From Cryptomeria japonica (Eukaryota > Streptophyta > Pinopsida > Cupressales > Cupressaceae), in NCBI RefSeq assembly GCF_030272615.1, contig NC_081406.1, positions 258,653,386 to 258,717,385 on the forward strand: a stretch of 64,000 nt of DNA, written 5' to 3'. Under the pieces are notes generated by a model. That model ran no database searches and was not told the DNA's origin. It saw only the letters and a list, made by a program, of their open reading frames with translations. Of this stretch, positions 11,313 to 20,930 are shown one piece after another (within the stretch, counting starts at the first letter, position 1; each line of letters opens with the position of its first letter). The position numbers and the translations under genes were made by a program.

Positions 11313-11552
11313 TGTTGTGATGTGAAGCCCAACGGTCACATGACCCTTTGTCTTCTCCAGACTCTTCATTTCAAACCTGAATGTGAATGTATATATAGAC
11401 GTGTACAGTCATGTATTGCAGATTGATTAATAAATGATTCTCCCTGCTTTCCGGTGGATGTAGCCAGTTTTGGTGAATCATGTAAATCTTGTTGTCTCAT
11501 GTCTTTTGTTTTGTGTTCATTAAATGTTTTTCTCTGCTTGTTTAAACTTACA
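11313..11552 (+). repeat. 5' LTR of the 2.6-kb element (240 bp)
   Basis: Contains a TATATATAG box near 11391 and AATAAA near 11430, so both promoter and poly(A) signal are visible in this short LTR. It matches 13633-13877 closely apart from point changes and a few short indels (for example CCGGTGGATG against TTTGAATAGATG). Confidence 0.93.
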
Positions 11553-11554
11553 AT

Positions 11555-11566
11555 TGGTATCAGAGC
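11555..11566 (+). promoter_or_regulatory. Primer binding site (initiator tRNA-Met type)
   Basis: TGGTATCAGAGC, two bases after the 5' LTR end; standard copia-type PBS. Confidence 0.88.
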
Positions 11567-11590
11567 ATAGGTGTAAGTCATTGAGCAGAG

Positions 11591-11917
11591 ATGGAGGAAG
11601 ATGAAGCTGATTGTATCATTGATGAGTTTCTCAACAATTTAGACGCGGAAGGGAGTGAAGTTGTACAAGTCAAAGCTAAAACAATTCGCCATGTACATTG
11701 GTGGGATGGCTGGAAAGATGAAAAAGAAGATGCCAAATTTGTGGACAAGATCCAAAAATATGACGATGAAGAAAGAGGGAAAAGCGAAAGCAATTGTGAG
11801 AAATCACAAAGAAGGTCAAACTACAAACCTAGAGATAGTGGTTGTTGGTATTGTGGCAAGTGAGGCCACATCAAAAGAATTGTTGGAATTATACGAAGAT
11901 AATAGATCAGTCATATG
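11591..11917 (+). pseudogene. Gag remnant with broken zinc knuckle
   Basis: The ORF from 11591 gives 90 residues, acidic at first (MEEDEADCIIDEFLNN) and then basic, ending in CWYCGK followed by an in-frame TGA. Past the stop the same frame reads GHIKR, so the original motif was CWYCGKxGHIKR...C, a copia-type CCHC knuckle cut by a nonsense change. The N-terminal gag core is missing. It is not functional. Confidence 0.6.
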
Positions 11918-12061
11918 AAGAGGAGGATTTGGCTGAAGAGAAAGATGCTAGATTTTTTTCTCTCTCAACTCTTGACGCAACAATGAACTCGTTGGCAAAG
12001 TAAAAGAAATTAGTATCGAGAGTAAAAAGGAGGTTGAAAGCTGCCGGAAGAAGCCCGGAGT

Positions 12062-13573
12062 GGTGACGAGCAGGTGAAGTGTCGCAAGGAGTGGGAGGCC
12101 TGTGATGTGAACCTCTACAATGGCGACCTCCACAAGGGCAGTTGTTTTTTCGTCAAAGGCTGTGAGGATGAGGATTTGGCAGCCGCGGGGAGTGTTGGTA
12201 ATGTTGCTTCTGTACTTGAAGGAAGTGGAGGAAAAGGTCTTGATGGTCAAGGCTCCCCATGTACAGGTTATGATGTCAGTTTACCTCCTAGACTAGATTA
12301 TAGCTCTGAAAAGAGCCTGTTGGTATTTCTTCTTGGGATGCATGGAATGTGAAGCGTCGTGAGGATTCTGAATTTGAACAGTTGAAAGAAAAGGTAGAGG
12401 GATTTGTCTGTTCTTTGCAGCTGTTGGTCTCGATGTCAAGAGACAGAAAGGGAGTCTCGTGCATGGAGAAGAGCTCAGGTCCCCCAATGAATTCTTTAGA
12501 TAGGAATGGCCGGTTTGCATCAACGGTGGCGGAGGCAGAGGTTTGGCGGCACTTCAAAGAGATGGGATCTCTGGACCATGAGTCGCTCAAGAGAACGGAG
12601 CGGGCAAGTTTTCTTATTAACAAACTTGATGACAAGCTATTTGTGCAGGGTGACAAGTGTATGGAGTGGTCAGAGGCCATGGGTAGACATTATCCCAGAA
12701 AACCTTTTTTTTTCTGGCAGCAGTTGTGGAGGTGCGCCTTACACAAGGAGCAGATAAAAAAAACAATGTTTGTATAATACCAACGACGAAGATAATTCTA
12801 GCTCTGATGAATGCATCGTGCCTGGAGAGAACATTGCGAATTTATACCATCGTTTGATGATTTTGACCAGAGGTTTCCCGGGCGGCACAAAAGGGAGCAT
12901 TGAAGAAATGCTCGATTGCGCTGATGATCAATCGACAATATTACCGACTATGGCTGGGGGTAAATTTGAGCACAAGAAAGTGGAGACTCAGGACGATTTT
13001 GAGGCTTCAGCAAAGCCGACTGTGGAAGACGATGGAGGTGTTATTTTGACAAAGAAACCTCCACTGTATGTAATGGATCAGGTGAAAATAGATCCAATAA
13101 ATAAGATCGTTCTCCTTGGCATTGAGGTATAGTCTGTGGTGGGAACAGAGTGTAGAACGGTGTTTGGAGATGGAAAGACCACCAGTGAGACAAATCGTGA
13201 ATATTTCAGAGATTTTGCGCAGAAGTACAGCAGATCCTTGCTACGCATGCTGTGCTGGATAGTCTGACGCAAGAGTTTCAGCTAGCAAGAACGGTATATG
13301 ATTACAAGAAGGCAGCAAATAGTGAACAAGTGCAACGACTGCAGTTTATGGAGAAAGTGACCAACGAAGCGGAATTGGAGGAGCTGATCGAAGGAGAGTG
13401 AACAGCAGAAGTGTTCGTTGTTGAATTAATGAGGTGCCAGAAGATTGAAGAAGAGATGTTTCAATTGCAGCAAATTGTTGACTCCGACTTGGCATGGAGA
13501 AGATTAATCCGAAGTGTGCGTGACCAAGAGTTCGCAAAGCTTAAATCTTGCAGTCTAGTTGTAATGTGAATTA
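12062..13573 (+). pseudogene. Unidentified cargo ORF inside the 2.6-kb LTR element, broken
   Basis: Three protein-like stretches follow each other in different frames: 12062-12350 (contains KEWEACDVNLYNGDLHKGS), 12349-12777 (contains ERASFLINKLDDKLFVQGDK and KPFFFWQQLW), and 12770-13132 (contains PGENIANLYHRLMILTRGF). A Glu/Leu-rich helical tail follows at about 13230-13570 (for example LDSLTQEFQLARTVYDYKKA, RLQFMEKVTNEAELEELIE). The order suggests one former protein of about 450-500 residues, broken by frameshifts and stops. It has no retroviral motif. It may be a transduplicated host gene or an element-specific ORF; I do not recognise it. Confidence 0.45.
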
Positions 13574-13632
13574 GGAGTGGAAGCAGTGATGTTGCTGTGC
13601 ATGGGTGTATCGGTTGGTTTTCACGGGGAGAT

Positions 13633-13877
13633 TGTTGAGATGTGAAGCCCAACGATCATAAGACACTTCGTCTTCTTCAGATTCTTCATTCCAAATCTGA
13701 ATGTGAATGTATATATAGACGTGTACAGTCATGTATTGCAGATTGATTAATAAATGATTCTCCCTGCTTTGCTTTTGAATAGATGTAGCTTGTTTTGGTG
13801 AACTACGTAAATCTTGTTGTCTCCTGTCTTTTATTTTGTGTTCATTATATGTTTTTCTCTGCTTGTTTAAACTTACA
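13633..13877 (+). repeat. 3' LTR of the 2.6-kb element (245 bp)
   Basis: Partner of 11313-11552, with the same TATATATAG and AATAAA signals. It is followed directly by the ATTTG target duplication (13878-13882). Confidence 0.93.
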
Positions 13878-13882
13878 ATTTG

Positions 13883-14572
13883 TATGTTTGTAGATATGAA
13901 AAGAATGTAAGCTTGTTTATTGTGAAAATATGAATATGCATATTGGGTAGAGAGTCTCTGCCTATTGTTTTGTATTTGAGTTTAAGTTCCTTGGTAGGAG
14001 GTTTGTTTTCGCCCTGCATCAAACTCACTAACAAAACCGAAAAAACACCAAATATAGGACTGTCGCCTCAGGAAACAAAGAAAGGCGGCGACAGATACAA
14101 ACCAAAAATAGGTAACCCAAAAATAAAGAGAACGCCTCCCTGCTGGAACAGAGTCAGCTTTGGGAATCTTCAGTTACATTAGCTTTTGATCATGCTCTTT
14201 AAAGCACTATCTATCCCGCACACCTGTGCTCAACGTTCGCGCAAGTTTATAGTTCTGCACGAAAGCTTTGGTGCTTAAACTGTGTGTTGTTTCAAGCTTC
14301 CGTGTACTGTACTATTCAACATTGTACCACCTAACTTAAAAATAACAATGAAGGAATGTTTTTAATAACGTCTAAGAGGTCGAACAGTCTATTAGCCGGT
14401 AAAGTAGATCAGCATGGAAAAAAACAAAAAAGGGTTCTGCAACATTCCGTCTATTTAATTTTTTTTCTTTTGTATCTCTGATTTTCTACCTCTTTTCTTC
14501 CTTGAACAGATTACTCAAAATGCTCACATTAACATCTTCATATAATGGATGCCCCCAATGTTAATGTAAGCA
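13883..14572. other. Intergenic; no feature seen
   Basis: AT-rich DNA without a plausible ORF. A 79-codon ORF at 13943-14182 has no recognisable content. Confidence 0.4.
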
Positions 14573-14790
14573 GTCAAATTGTCAGGTTGATCACTGGTTG
14601 AAAAAGTTTAAATTTTCAGTAGATAAATTATTTTTGACCTGTGATACGCAAATTGTTTAAATTTTGAAAGAGTTTAAATTTTCAGTAGATAAATTGTTAG
14701 AAAGGTGACAAGTCAAATTGTCAGGTTGATCACAGTAGATAAATTATGTTTGACCCGTGATACGCAAATTGTTAGAAAGGCGATAAAATT
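14573..14790 (+). repeat. Imperfect direct repeat (two copies, about 70-85 bp)
   Basis: GTCAAATTGTCAGGTTGATCAC occurs at about 14573 and again at about 14711. Each copy is followed by AGTAGATAAATTAT, TTTGACC and GTGATACGCAAATTGTT. The AAGTTTAAATTTTCAGTAGA piece is repeated once more between them. This looks like local tandem duplication with internal deletion. Confidence 0.7.
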
Positions 14791-15149
14791 CAGAGTTGAT
14801 GTAGAATGGTCTGGATTTAATGTCTACGCATTCTGGATTCCTTGGATTGGATTTTCTTTTGAGTGCACATTAACGGCAATATGGCGTGTATCAGCCTTGG
14901 GATTTTGGGCATTCAGATTTCATTGGATATCTTGGGCATTTATGTATTTTAAATCACATATGGTTTGGGGATTACCCTCTTTGGGTAGCGATTTCTATGT
15001 AATATTTCAAGCTTTCGTTTTAAGGAATTTAATTATCTAAAGGAATGAGATGGAATGATAATGCAAGAAAAAATTCTGTCTGGTATTAAAATTAACACGA
15101 GTTATTAAATTTTTTTCAAACATTTCAAGAATATTTCCTATTTTCTAAG
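14791..15149. other. Intergenic; no feature seen
   Basis: AT-rich. A 111-codon ORF ending at 15040 is Trp/Phe-rich, without family resemblance, and is probably chance. Confidence 0.35.
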
Positions 15150-16400
15150 ATGAAGAGATTATTAGAAGTTTTTAAGAGTACCAAGGCAAGTCTAAAAGCT
15201 TTCAAAACTATGGTAACATTTTACATGTACTTTGTTAGGACTAGAGAGGAAGAAGAGCAGGTGAGAAAGGTTAAAGAAATACATGAGAAGAATCAAAATA
15301 AGGAGGTTCAAGAACATCAAGTAAAGCAAATGTTTTTGTAGAAAGAAGAAGAATCAAAATAAGAGGTTAAAGCTTTTCATGTTGAAGATTTAATTAAGGA
15401 AGAGGAGAAATTAGAACAACCTTTTGAGCAAGAATAAGAGGAACCTAACAAATAATATTTTGATTCCCGATGATTGCATATGACAAGGAAATATTAATGA
15501 AGTCAAAGAGGAAAAGGCATCACTTGTTAGTTGCAAAGAGCACAAATCGAAGTCCAAGATGCACCAATATCTTCCAAACTTCCAAATGCTGAGCATTGTT
15601 TGATTTGCAGAATAGCTTTGTGAAGGGGTGTGAATCCATGGGGATGATTTGATTTAATATTATTTTTAAGAATATAAAAGTGGCTACAAATATCTCAAAT
15701 TTCAAAATCCACGAGCTAAACATTTTGATTACTTCTATGGTTATAACTTGAAAAATAAAGATGATATTAGAAGCAAGTATTCATTGCATTGTTTTGATAC
15801 GATGCCAGTACAATATTTTTGTCATAATGAGAAGTATGCTAACAATGATAAAAAGATGAAGGGTACCATAGAAAGGGGTTACTTTCTTTCAATTCCAAAT
15901 TTCCTCATGCAAGATGTTGTGGGATCCTAACATTTTAGACAAAACCAACATGTAGATGAGAGACATTTCCTCTCTACATTCAAATATTAAGCTGATGAAT
16001 GAATTTCAAAACAAGATGGTGAATGAAGATGAAATTGAAGGAGATATCTTGATTTGTAAGGATGAGTGTGTTGAAGATAACTCAATGATACATCTCATGG
16101 AAAAATCAGATTAGCATGTTGATTGCAGTCCAAGAGTAACACAGTGGAAGGATGGTGGTGTCTTCACAACTTTTAGTTTTGTAAAAGAGGATGAATTCCT
16201 TTTTGGTAGCCTAAGGTATAGAAATGATTTAAAATTTTCAGATTTGTTGCTTCTTTCTATGCCAATACAAAATTCTTGTGACCAAAGAGGGCATACTAAA
16301 AAGAAGATTAGAGTAACAGATACAATTTGTAAAATTGGGCTTATGGATTCCTTGTTTCAGATTCAATATTTTTTTGCATATAGGTTTTAGATGATGTTAT
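15150..16400 (+). pseudogene. Decayed ORF of unknown origin
   Basis: A series of plus-strand open stretches with few stops: a charged helical start (15150-15341, REEEEQVRKVKEIHEKNQNK) and a later stretch from about 15960 to 16390 with CKDECVEDNSMIHLMEKSD and SFVKEDEFLFGSLRYRNDL. The amino-acid usage looks protein-like but stops and frame changes are frequent. I see no RT, protease or zinc motif. It could be part of an old mobile element or a dead gene. Confidence 0.3.
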
Positions 16401-16650
16401 GTGGATCAAAATGAATAGAGGATTTCATGTTACTATTGAGTTCTCCATTTCTCTCATCTCCATTGGAATTTTTTTTTATAAGGGTTGTCATGCATTTTAA
16501 CCATGTTGTGAAGGATCAATGTTGACAACTTGTAGAGCTAAGACTCACAATTGAAGACAACATTATGGGTGATTGCCAAATGGAGATGGTCATTCTGTGA
16601 TGTTTGATGCTATGTAATGGTGAGGATAAGATATATTCTTACATGGGACA

Positions 16651-16857
16651 CATTGTTAGGGGAGCAAGTTGTTTAGTTTTGGAGAACATGTGTAGCATTT
16701 ACACATTGTTAGGGGAGAAAGTTGTTTAGTTTTGGAGAACGTGTAGCATTTACACATTGTTAGGGGAGAAAGTTGTTTAGTTTTGGAGAACGTGTGTAGC
16801 ATTTACACATTGTTAGGGGAGAAAGTTGTTTAGTATTGGAGAACATGTGTAGCATTT
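16651..16857 (+). repeat. Tandem repeat, four copies of a 51-53 bp unit
   Basis: Units starting CATTGTTAGGGGAG at 16651, 16704, 16755 and 16808, each running through AAGTTGTTTAG and GGAGAAC to TGTAGCATT. Copies differ by a few substitutions and a two-base deletion. It directly follows the decayed ORF and lies in no recognisable gene. Confidence 0.9.
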
Positions 16858-17304
16858 CAAGGTGTGCTAAGAAATATAGTTTTCATTTTGATATTTATAT
16901 GCTCCCAAATCGACATAAAACAATCGTTAAAATTCATCCATAAGATCACCGCCAATTAAAGGATTTCAACATGCAACACCAAAAGGTTTGAAAGGTATAA
17001 AAAAAGTGTAGAAGTTTATGGAGGGATTCTAAATTATTTTGTGGGTAATAATAGCAACAACATTGATATCGTTGCTGATTTACTATTGTTATGCCCATTT
17101 GATATTGTTTCATGAGTTTGTATGGTTGATTATAAGTATGTGCACTTGCATACAAGCTTATCTGTACACATTCATAAGCATTGCAATTTATGGTATAGGG
17201 GGCATTTAAATCATGGGAAAGAGTATTTTCCATTATGTGACTACTAATGGTGAATTTTTCAATCCTCATGTGATTTGCCACCAATGTTACTTGGTCTAAA
17301 GGAT
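16858..17304. other. Intergenic; no feature seen
   Basis: AT-rich spacer up to the GATTC target duplication of the next element. The minus-strand ORF 16946-17284 has no recognisable content. Confidence 0.4.
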
Positions 17305-17309
17305 GATTC

Positions 17310-17742
17310 TGATCAAAAGAAAATTTGAAAATATTATTATATATATTTTTAGATTTTCTATATGTTAGTAAATGGCATTTTTGAAGGCCTTAAAAATATC
17401 GCCTACAACTCTTGAAGACCTTTCCAACGAGTTAAACAACTCGTAATTTCGAGCCCTGTGTAGAAAGTTATGCCTAGTTAAAGTTAGGACAAATTTTATA
17501 TAGGTTTTTGAAAAATTACATAGTTTTAGATTTTATTATGTAAATAAACCTGATATGACTGTTAGTTTTTCGATTCTCAAGGAGTTGTTGGTGACCCTTG
17601 GAATCCCTTTGACTACTATATGTTGGATTTTTGAATTGAATACAATACTTTTTGGCTTGCTTCAATTCTGTATTATCTTGTTCATCCACAACACCGTAGG
17701 TTCTCACTTAAGTGTTGTCGTCCGAATCCATAATTCAGATCA
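17310..17742 (+). repeat. 5' LTR of the 3.2-kb gypsy derivative (433 bp)
   Basis: Nearly the same as 20033-20496; the main difference is a roughly 30-bp segment (around AGGGCATTTTTAGCCC) present only in the 3' copy. Confidence 0.93.
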
Positions 17743-17743
17743 G

Positions 17744-17755
17744 TGGTATGAGAGC
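17744..17755 (+). promoter_or_regulatory. Primer binding site (variant)
   Basis: TGGTATGAGAGC, one base after the LTR. It differs by one base from the tRNA-Met PBS TGGTATCAGAGC. Confidence 0.7.
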
Positions 17756-17862
17756 AAGTTCGCTCATGTATGTCATATCACATGCAATCAACATATCAAA
17801 GATTGGGGTTGGAAACAAGGAATCCTTCAAACTACCTTCCTTTGAGACGCACACGATCGCAG

Positions 17863-18798
17863 ATGGCTAAGTTGCAGACCAATGAAGACATTAAAGCATT
17901 GGTTGCAGATGTATTAACAAAACAACGAGAAGAAATGATGGAGCGGTTCAAGCAAATGCTGGAAAGTCATGGGTCACCTGCAAACCCACCATTCACAGGG
18001 TATACACCATTCAAGGTGCAAGTGAATTTTGATATACCCACCTTTCAAGGAACAATTGATGCAGATGTAGTTGATGACTGGGTTTCAAAACTGGAAAGAT
18101 ATTTCTCTGTCAACCAATTCTCAGATGAAGAGAAAATAACTTTCGCTCTTCTGAAAGTTGAAAATCATGTGAAAGATTCTTGGGAAGCGAAGTTATTAAC
18201 CAAGGCAGCAGAAATGGGCACTATGTTCATCTTTGATAAAAAACCCACATGGGGAGAATTCATGGAGCATATAAAGGAAGAATATTTTCCTGTAGATACA
18301 TATGAACAAAAATATATGCAGTGGCAATTACACTACTTTGACAAAAAAAGACCAAACTGTTCAAGAATATACTAATCTGTTTCATGCTTTAACAAAAAAA
18401 CTTGGCATCAAAGATTGTGAGAAGCATCAAGTTTTAAAATATCAGAGTGGACTCCATAGGTGTATTCAAACCGAAATGGGATTCCTGAACATAGAGAGTT
18501 TACCTAGTGCATATAAATTTGCTACAAAAATTGAGGAGAAATTCAAACAGAAAGGAAGGAGGGATAACTTCGCAAATAACAGATGGAAGAGCTCCAAGGA
18601 ATCTCCTCCCAATTCACCAACAAAAAAGGCATGGGGTATGAAGAAGACACAAGAGAACAATATGTGGTGTGAATTCCATAAGAGTCCCTCTCACAACACA
18701 AAAGATTGCAGAACCATAAAAAGTTTAATGATGGACACACATGAGGACAAGGAAGAACCTCAGGTGGCAGAATCTTGTCCAAAAGAAAGTCATGAATA
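17863..18798 (+). pseudogene. Gypsy gag polyprotein, frameshifted
   Basis: Starts MAKLQTNEDIKALVAD at 17863. The retrotransposon gag core follows with FDIPTFQGTIDADVVDDWV, KLERYFSVNQF and WGEFMEHIKEEYFP. A frameshift near 18345-18360 moves the reading to the next frame, which continues TVQEYTNLFHALTKKLG and ends with a CCHC-like WCEFHKSPSHNTKDC at about 18660. A TAG at 18797-18799 closes it. In life it would form virus-like particles and bind element RNA; here it is broken but only slightly decayed. Confidence 0.85.
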
Positions 18799-18799
18799 G

Positions 18800-19175
18800 G
18801 TCATTGAGGCTGATCCATACGCAACAGTAGCTACTACAAAGATATTGCCCCGGGAGGATGAGGAGAGATTGTTTCACTCACATATGTGGGTCGGAGGAAA
18901 AGCCCTGCACTTTATTGTTGATAGTGGAAGTCAAAACAACCTAATATCAACAAAGACCATGAAAAGATTGAATCTGAAACAACAACACATCCGTAACCCT
19001 ATTCCATGGGATGGGTAAGTCAAGGGAGAGACATCCAAGTGCACCAGCAGTGTTGCATTTCCTACTCTATAAAGCCTTTCGAAGATGAAGTAATCTGTGG
19101 TGTGGCTCCTTTAGATGTTTGTGATGTTTTGTTGGGACAACCATATATGTACTAGTGCCATGGTGTCTATGAATC
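18800..19175 (+). pseudogene. Gypsy aspartic protease, broken
   Basis: Contains LHFIVDSGSQNNLIS (about 18910-18950), the D-S-G active-site motif of retroviral-type aspartic proteases. Further on is CDVLLGQPYMY, matching the usual ILGxPWL position. Several stops and one frameshift interrupt it. Confidence 0.75.
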
Positions 19176-19176
19176 A

Positions 19177-20052
19177 ATGCCTCGCAGCGTGACAATCAGA
19201 TTAGGTGAGCAGAAATATCGAATACCAGAGGTAAGCCCTGCATACACTACCTCTTTGATTAGTGCTAAGCAAGGTAGGAGGCTGGTTGTCAAAACACAAA
19301 CATTCATATTATTAATGATTCGTTCTGAAGAAGAAAGGAAGTCTGTATATAATTCCAATGACATCACAAACACCACAACACAACAGAAAAGATCAATGGA
19401 CCAAATTTTGATAAAATATGATAATTTGTTTAAGTTGCCAACTGGGGTACCTACACACTGCCAAGTAAGACACACTATTGGTTTGATACCAGGAACTCCA
19501 TTGTCTAATGAACCAGTCTATCATAGATCAGTATTAGGAAATGATGAAACTAAGAGGCAAATACAAGAATTGATTGAGAAAGGACATACCTGTCCAAAGC
19601 ATCACCCTGTGGTAGTCCCATGGTTCTAGCAAAGAAAAATGATGAAATCTTTGAGCATACCAATAAGAAATATAAGGAGAGACATGATGAGTATCACACT
19701 CCTCATAATTTTCAAGTCGGGGACAAGGTGTGGCTGCATATTTAGAAGGAACTCTTGAAGCCATATTTTCCTCCACTATTAGATATTGTAGAAACAATTT
19801 CCACTACAGAATTGAATCCAGGTGTAGCTTCTCCATTCCAATGTGATCAGATTGTGGACACCATGGTGAAAACACTCAAACAACAACAAATTTATCTATA
19901 CAAAGTGGTTCGAGCAGGGCAGATCACTCAACAAGGAAAGGGGTTTACCAAGGAGCAGCTTCAGCTCTGTTTCCCTCATTTCATTCAGAGTATTGATGCA
20001 ATGGAGCCCATTGCTCTTCAAGGGGGGAGTAATGATCAGAAGAAAATTTGAA
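19177..20052 (+). pseudogene. RT N-terminus joined to integrase C-terminus by internal deletion
   Basis: The plus frame at 19177-19610 ends in the RT start (GTPLSNEPVYHR, RQIQELIEKGH). After a one-base shift it reads SPCGSPMVLAKKND, the usual beginning of the RT domain. The text then jumps at about 19643 to EIFEHTNKKYKERHDEY and FQVGDKVWLH, which belong to the tail of integrase. The YxDD box, RNase H and the integrase HHCC and DDE core are lost. The rest (19755-20052) is an element-specific tail. Confidence 0.8.
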
Positions 20053-20496
20053 AATATTATTATATATTTTCTTAGTTTTTCTATATGTTAGTAAATGGCA
20101 TTTTTGAAGACCTTCAGGGCATTTTTAGCCCTTGAAAATGTTCTTTCAAAATCTCGCCTACAACTCTTGGAGACCTTTCCAATGAGTTAATCAGTTCATA
20201 ATTCGAGCCCTGTGCAGAAAGTTATGCCTAGCTAAAGTTAGAACAAATTTTATATAGTTTTTTGAAAAATTACATAGTTTTAGATTTTATTATGTAAATA
20301 AACCTGATATGACTGTTGGTTTTTCGATTCTCAAGGAGTTGTTGGTGACCCTTGGAATCCCTTCGACTACTATATGTTGGATTTTTGAATTGAATACAAT
20401 ACTTTTTGGCTTGCTTCAATTCTGTATTATCTTGTTCATCCACAACACCGCAGGTTCTCACTTAGGTGTTGTTGTCCGAATCCATAATTCAGATCA
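20033..20496 (+). repeat. 3' LTR of the 3.2-kb gypsy derivative (464 bp)
   Basis: Starts directly after the purine tract and ends CAGATCA, followed by the GATTC duplication. Confidence 0.93.
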
Positions 20497-20639
20497 GATT
20501 CTTACACAAGGTTTTCAATCTTGCAGTGGTTGCATCATTAATTTGTTGCTGATTTTTGCGATTTCAATAATGAACAACTATAGATTGGTGCATTATGAGA
20601 AGGTTTATTTACATGATGAGGATAGTGGAAGGTCTCTAC

Positions 20640-20930
20640 TATCAGTGACACTCATTCAAGACATTATAACTTTGCTGAGTAGATTCTTTAGTCTTTGTAG
20701 CCAAGAAATGGATTTTCGTATGTGATAGCACCGATAACCAACCTGACAAAGAAAGGAGCTCTTACATGGAAGGATGGAATACGAAAGGAACTTTCCAAGC
20801 ATGAAAAGATAATCAGCTCATGCCTTGTATCTCTTATTTCAAATTTCTCGCAATTAGCTGCTATAGGAAAAGGAGTTCGTTTGGTTACAATGTTGAGGAG
20901 GTGTTCCATGACAAGTGAGAGAAGAAAGTT
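20640..20930 (+). pseudogene. Fragment of a gypsy RT/RNase H region
   Basis: Reads IAPITNLTKKGALTWKDG and later SCLVSLISNFSQ, which match the RT-RNase H connection of Ty3/gypsy Pol (typically APLTNLxKKG..W, then SxPVLxLPDFSQPF). The catalytic parts of RT are absent. It lies 140 bp right of the 3.2-kb element but outside its target duplication, so it is an older, separate fragment. Confidence 0.6.

Larger units (their letters stand above)
11313..13877 (+). mobile_element. Short non-autonomous LTR retrotransposon, complete (2565 bp)
   Basis: Two direct LTRs (11313-11552 and 13633-13877) start TGTTG and end TTACA. The element has a tRNA-Met-type PBS, a short purine tract (CGGGGAGA, about 13625-13632) before the 3' LTR, and a perfect 5-bp target duplication ATTTG. 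The interior holds a broken zinc-knuckle gag remnant and about 1.6 kb of non-retroviral sequence. No protease, RT, RNase H or integrase fits, so it must have moved with proteins from another copia element. The cargo is richer in GC and in coding-like stretches than the flanks, suggesting captured host sequence. Confidence 0.92.
17310..20496 (+). mobile_element. Ty3/gypsy deletion derivative, complete with LTRs (3187 bp)
   Basis: LTRs 17310-17742 and 20033-20496 begin TGATCA and end CAGATCA. They are flanked by a perfect 5-bp target duplication GATTC (17305-17309 and 20497-20501). A PBS-like TGGTATGAGAGC follows the 5' LTR, and a purine tract AAGGGGGGAGTAA (20020-20032) precedes the 3' LTR. 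Inside are gag, protease, the first residues of RT, then directly the tail of integrase. The RT core, RNase H and the integrase core are missing. It must depend on another element for movement. Preserved ends and duplication suggest it transposed in, or near, this shortened form. Confidence 0.92.
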
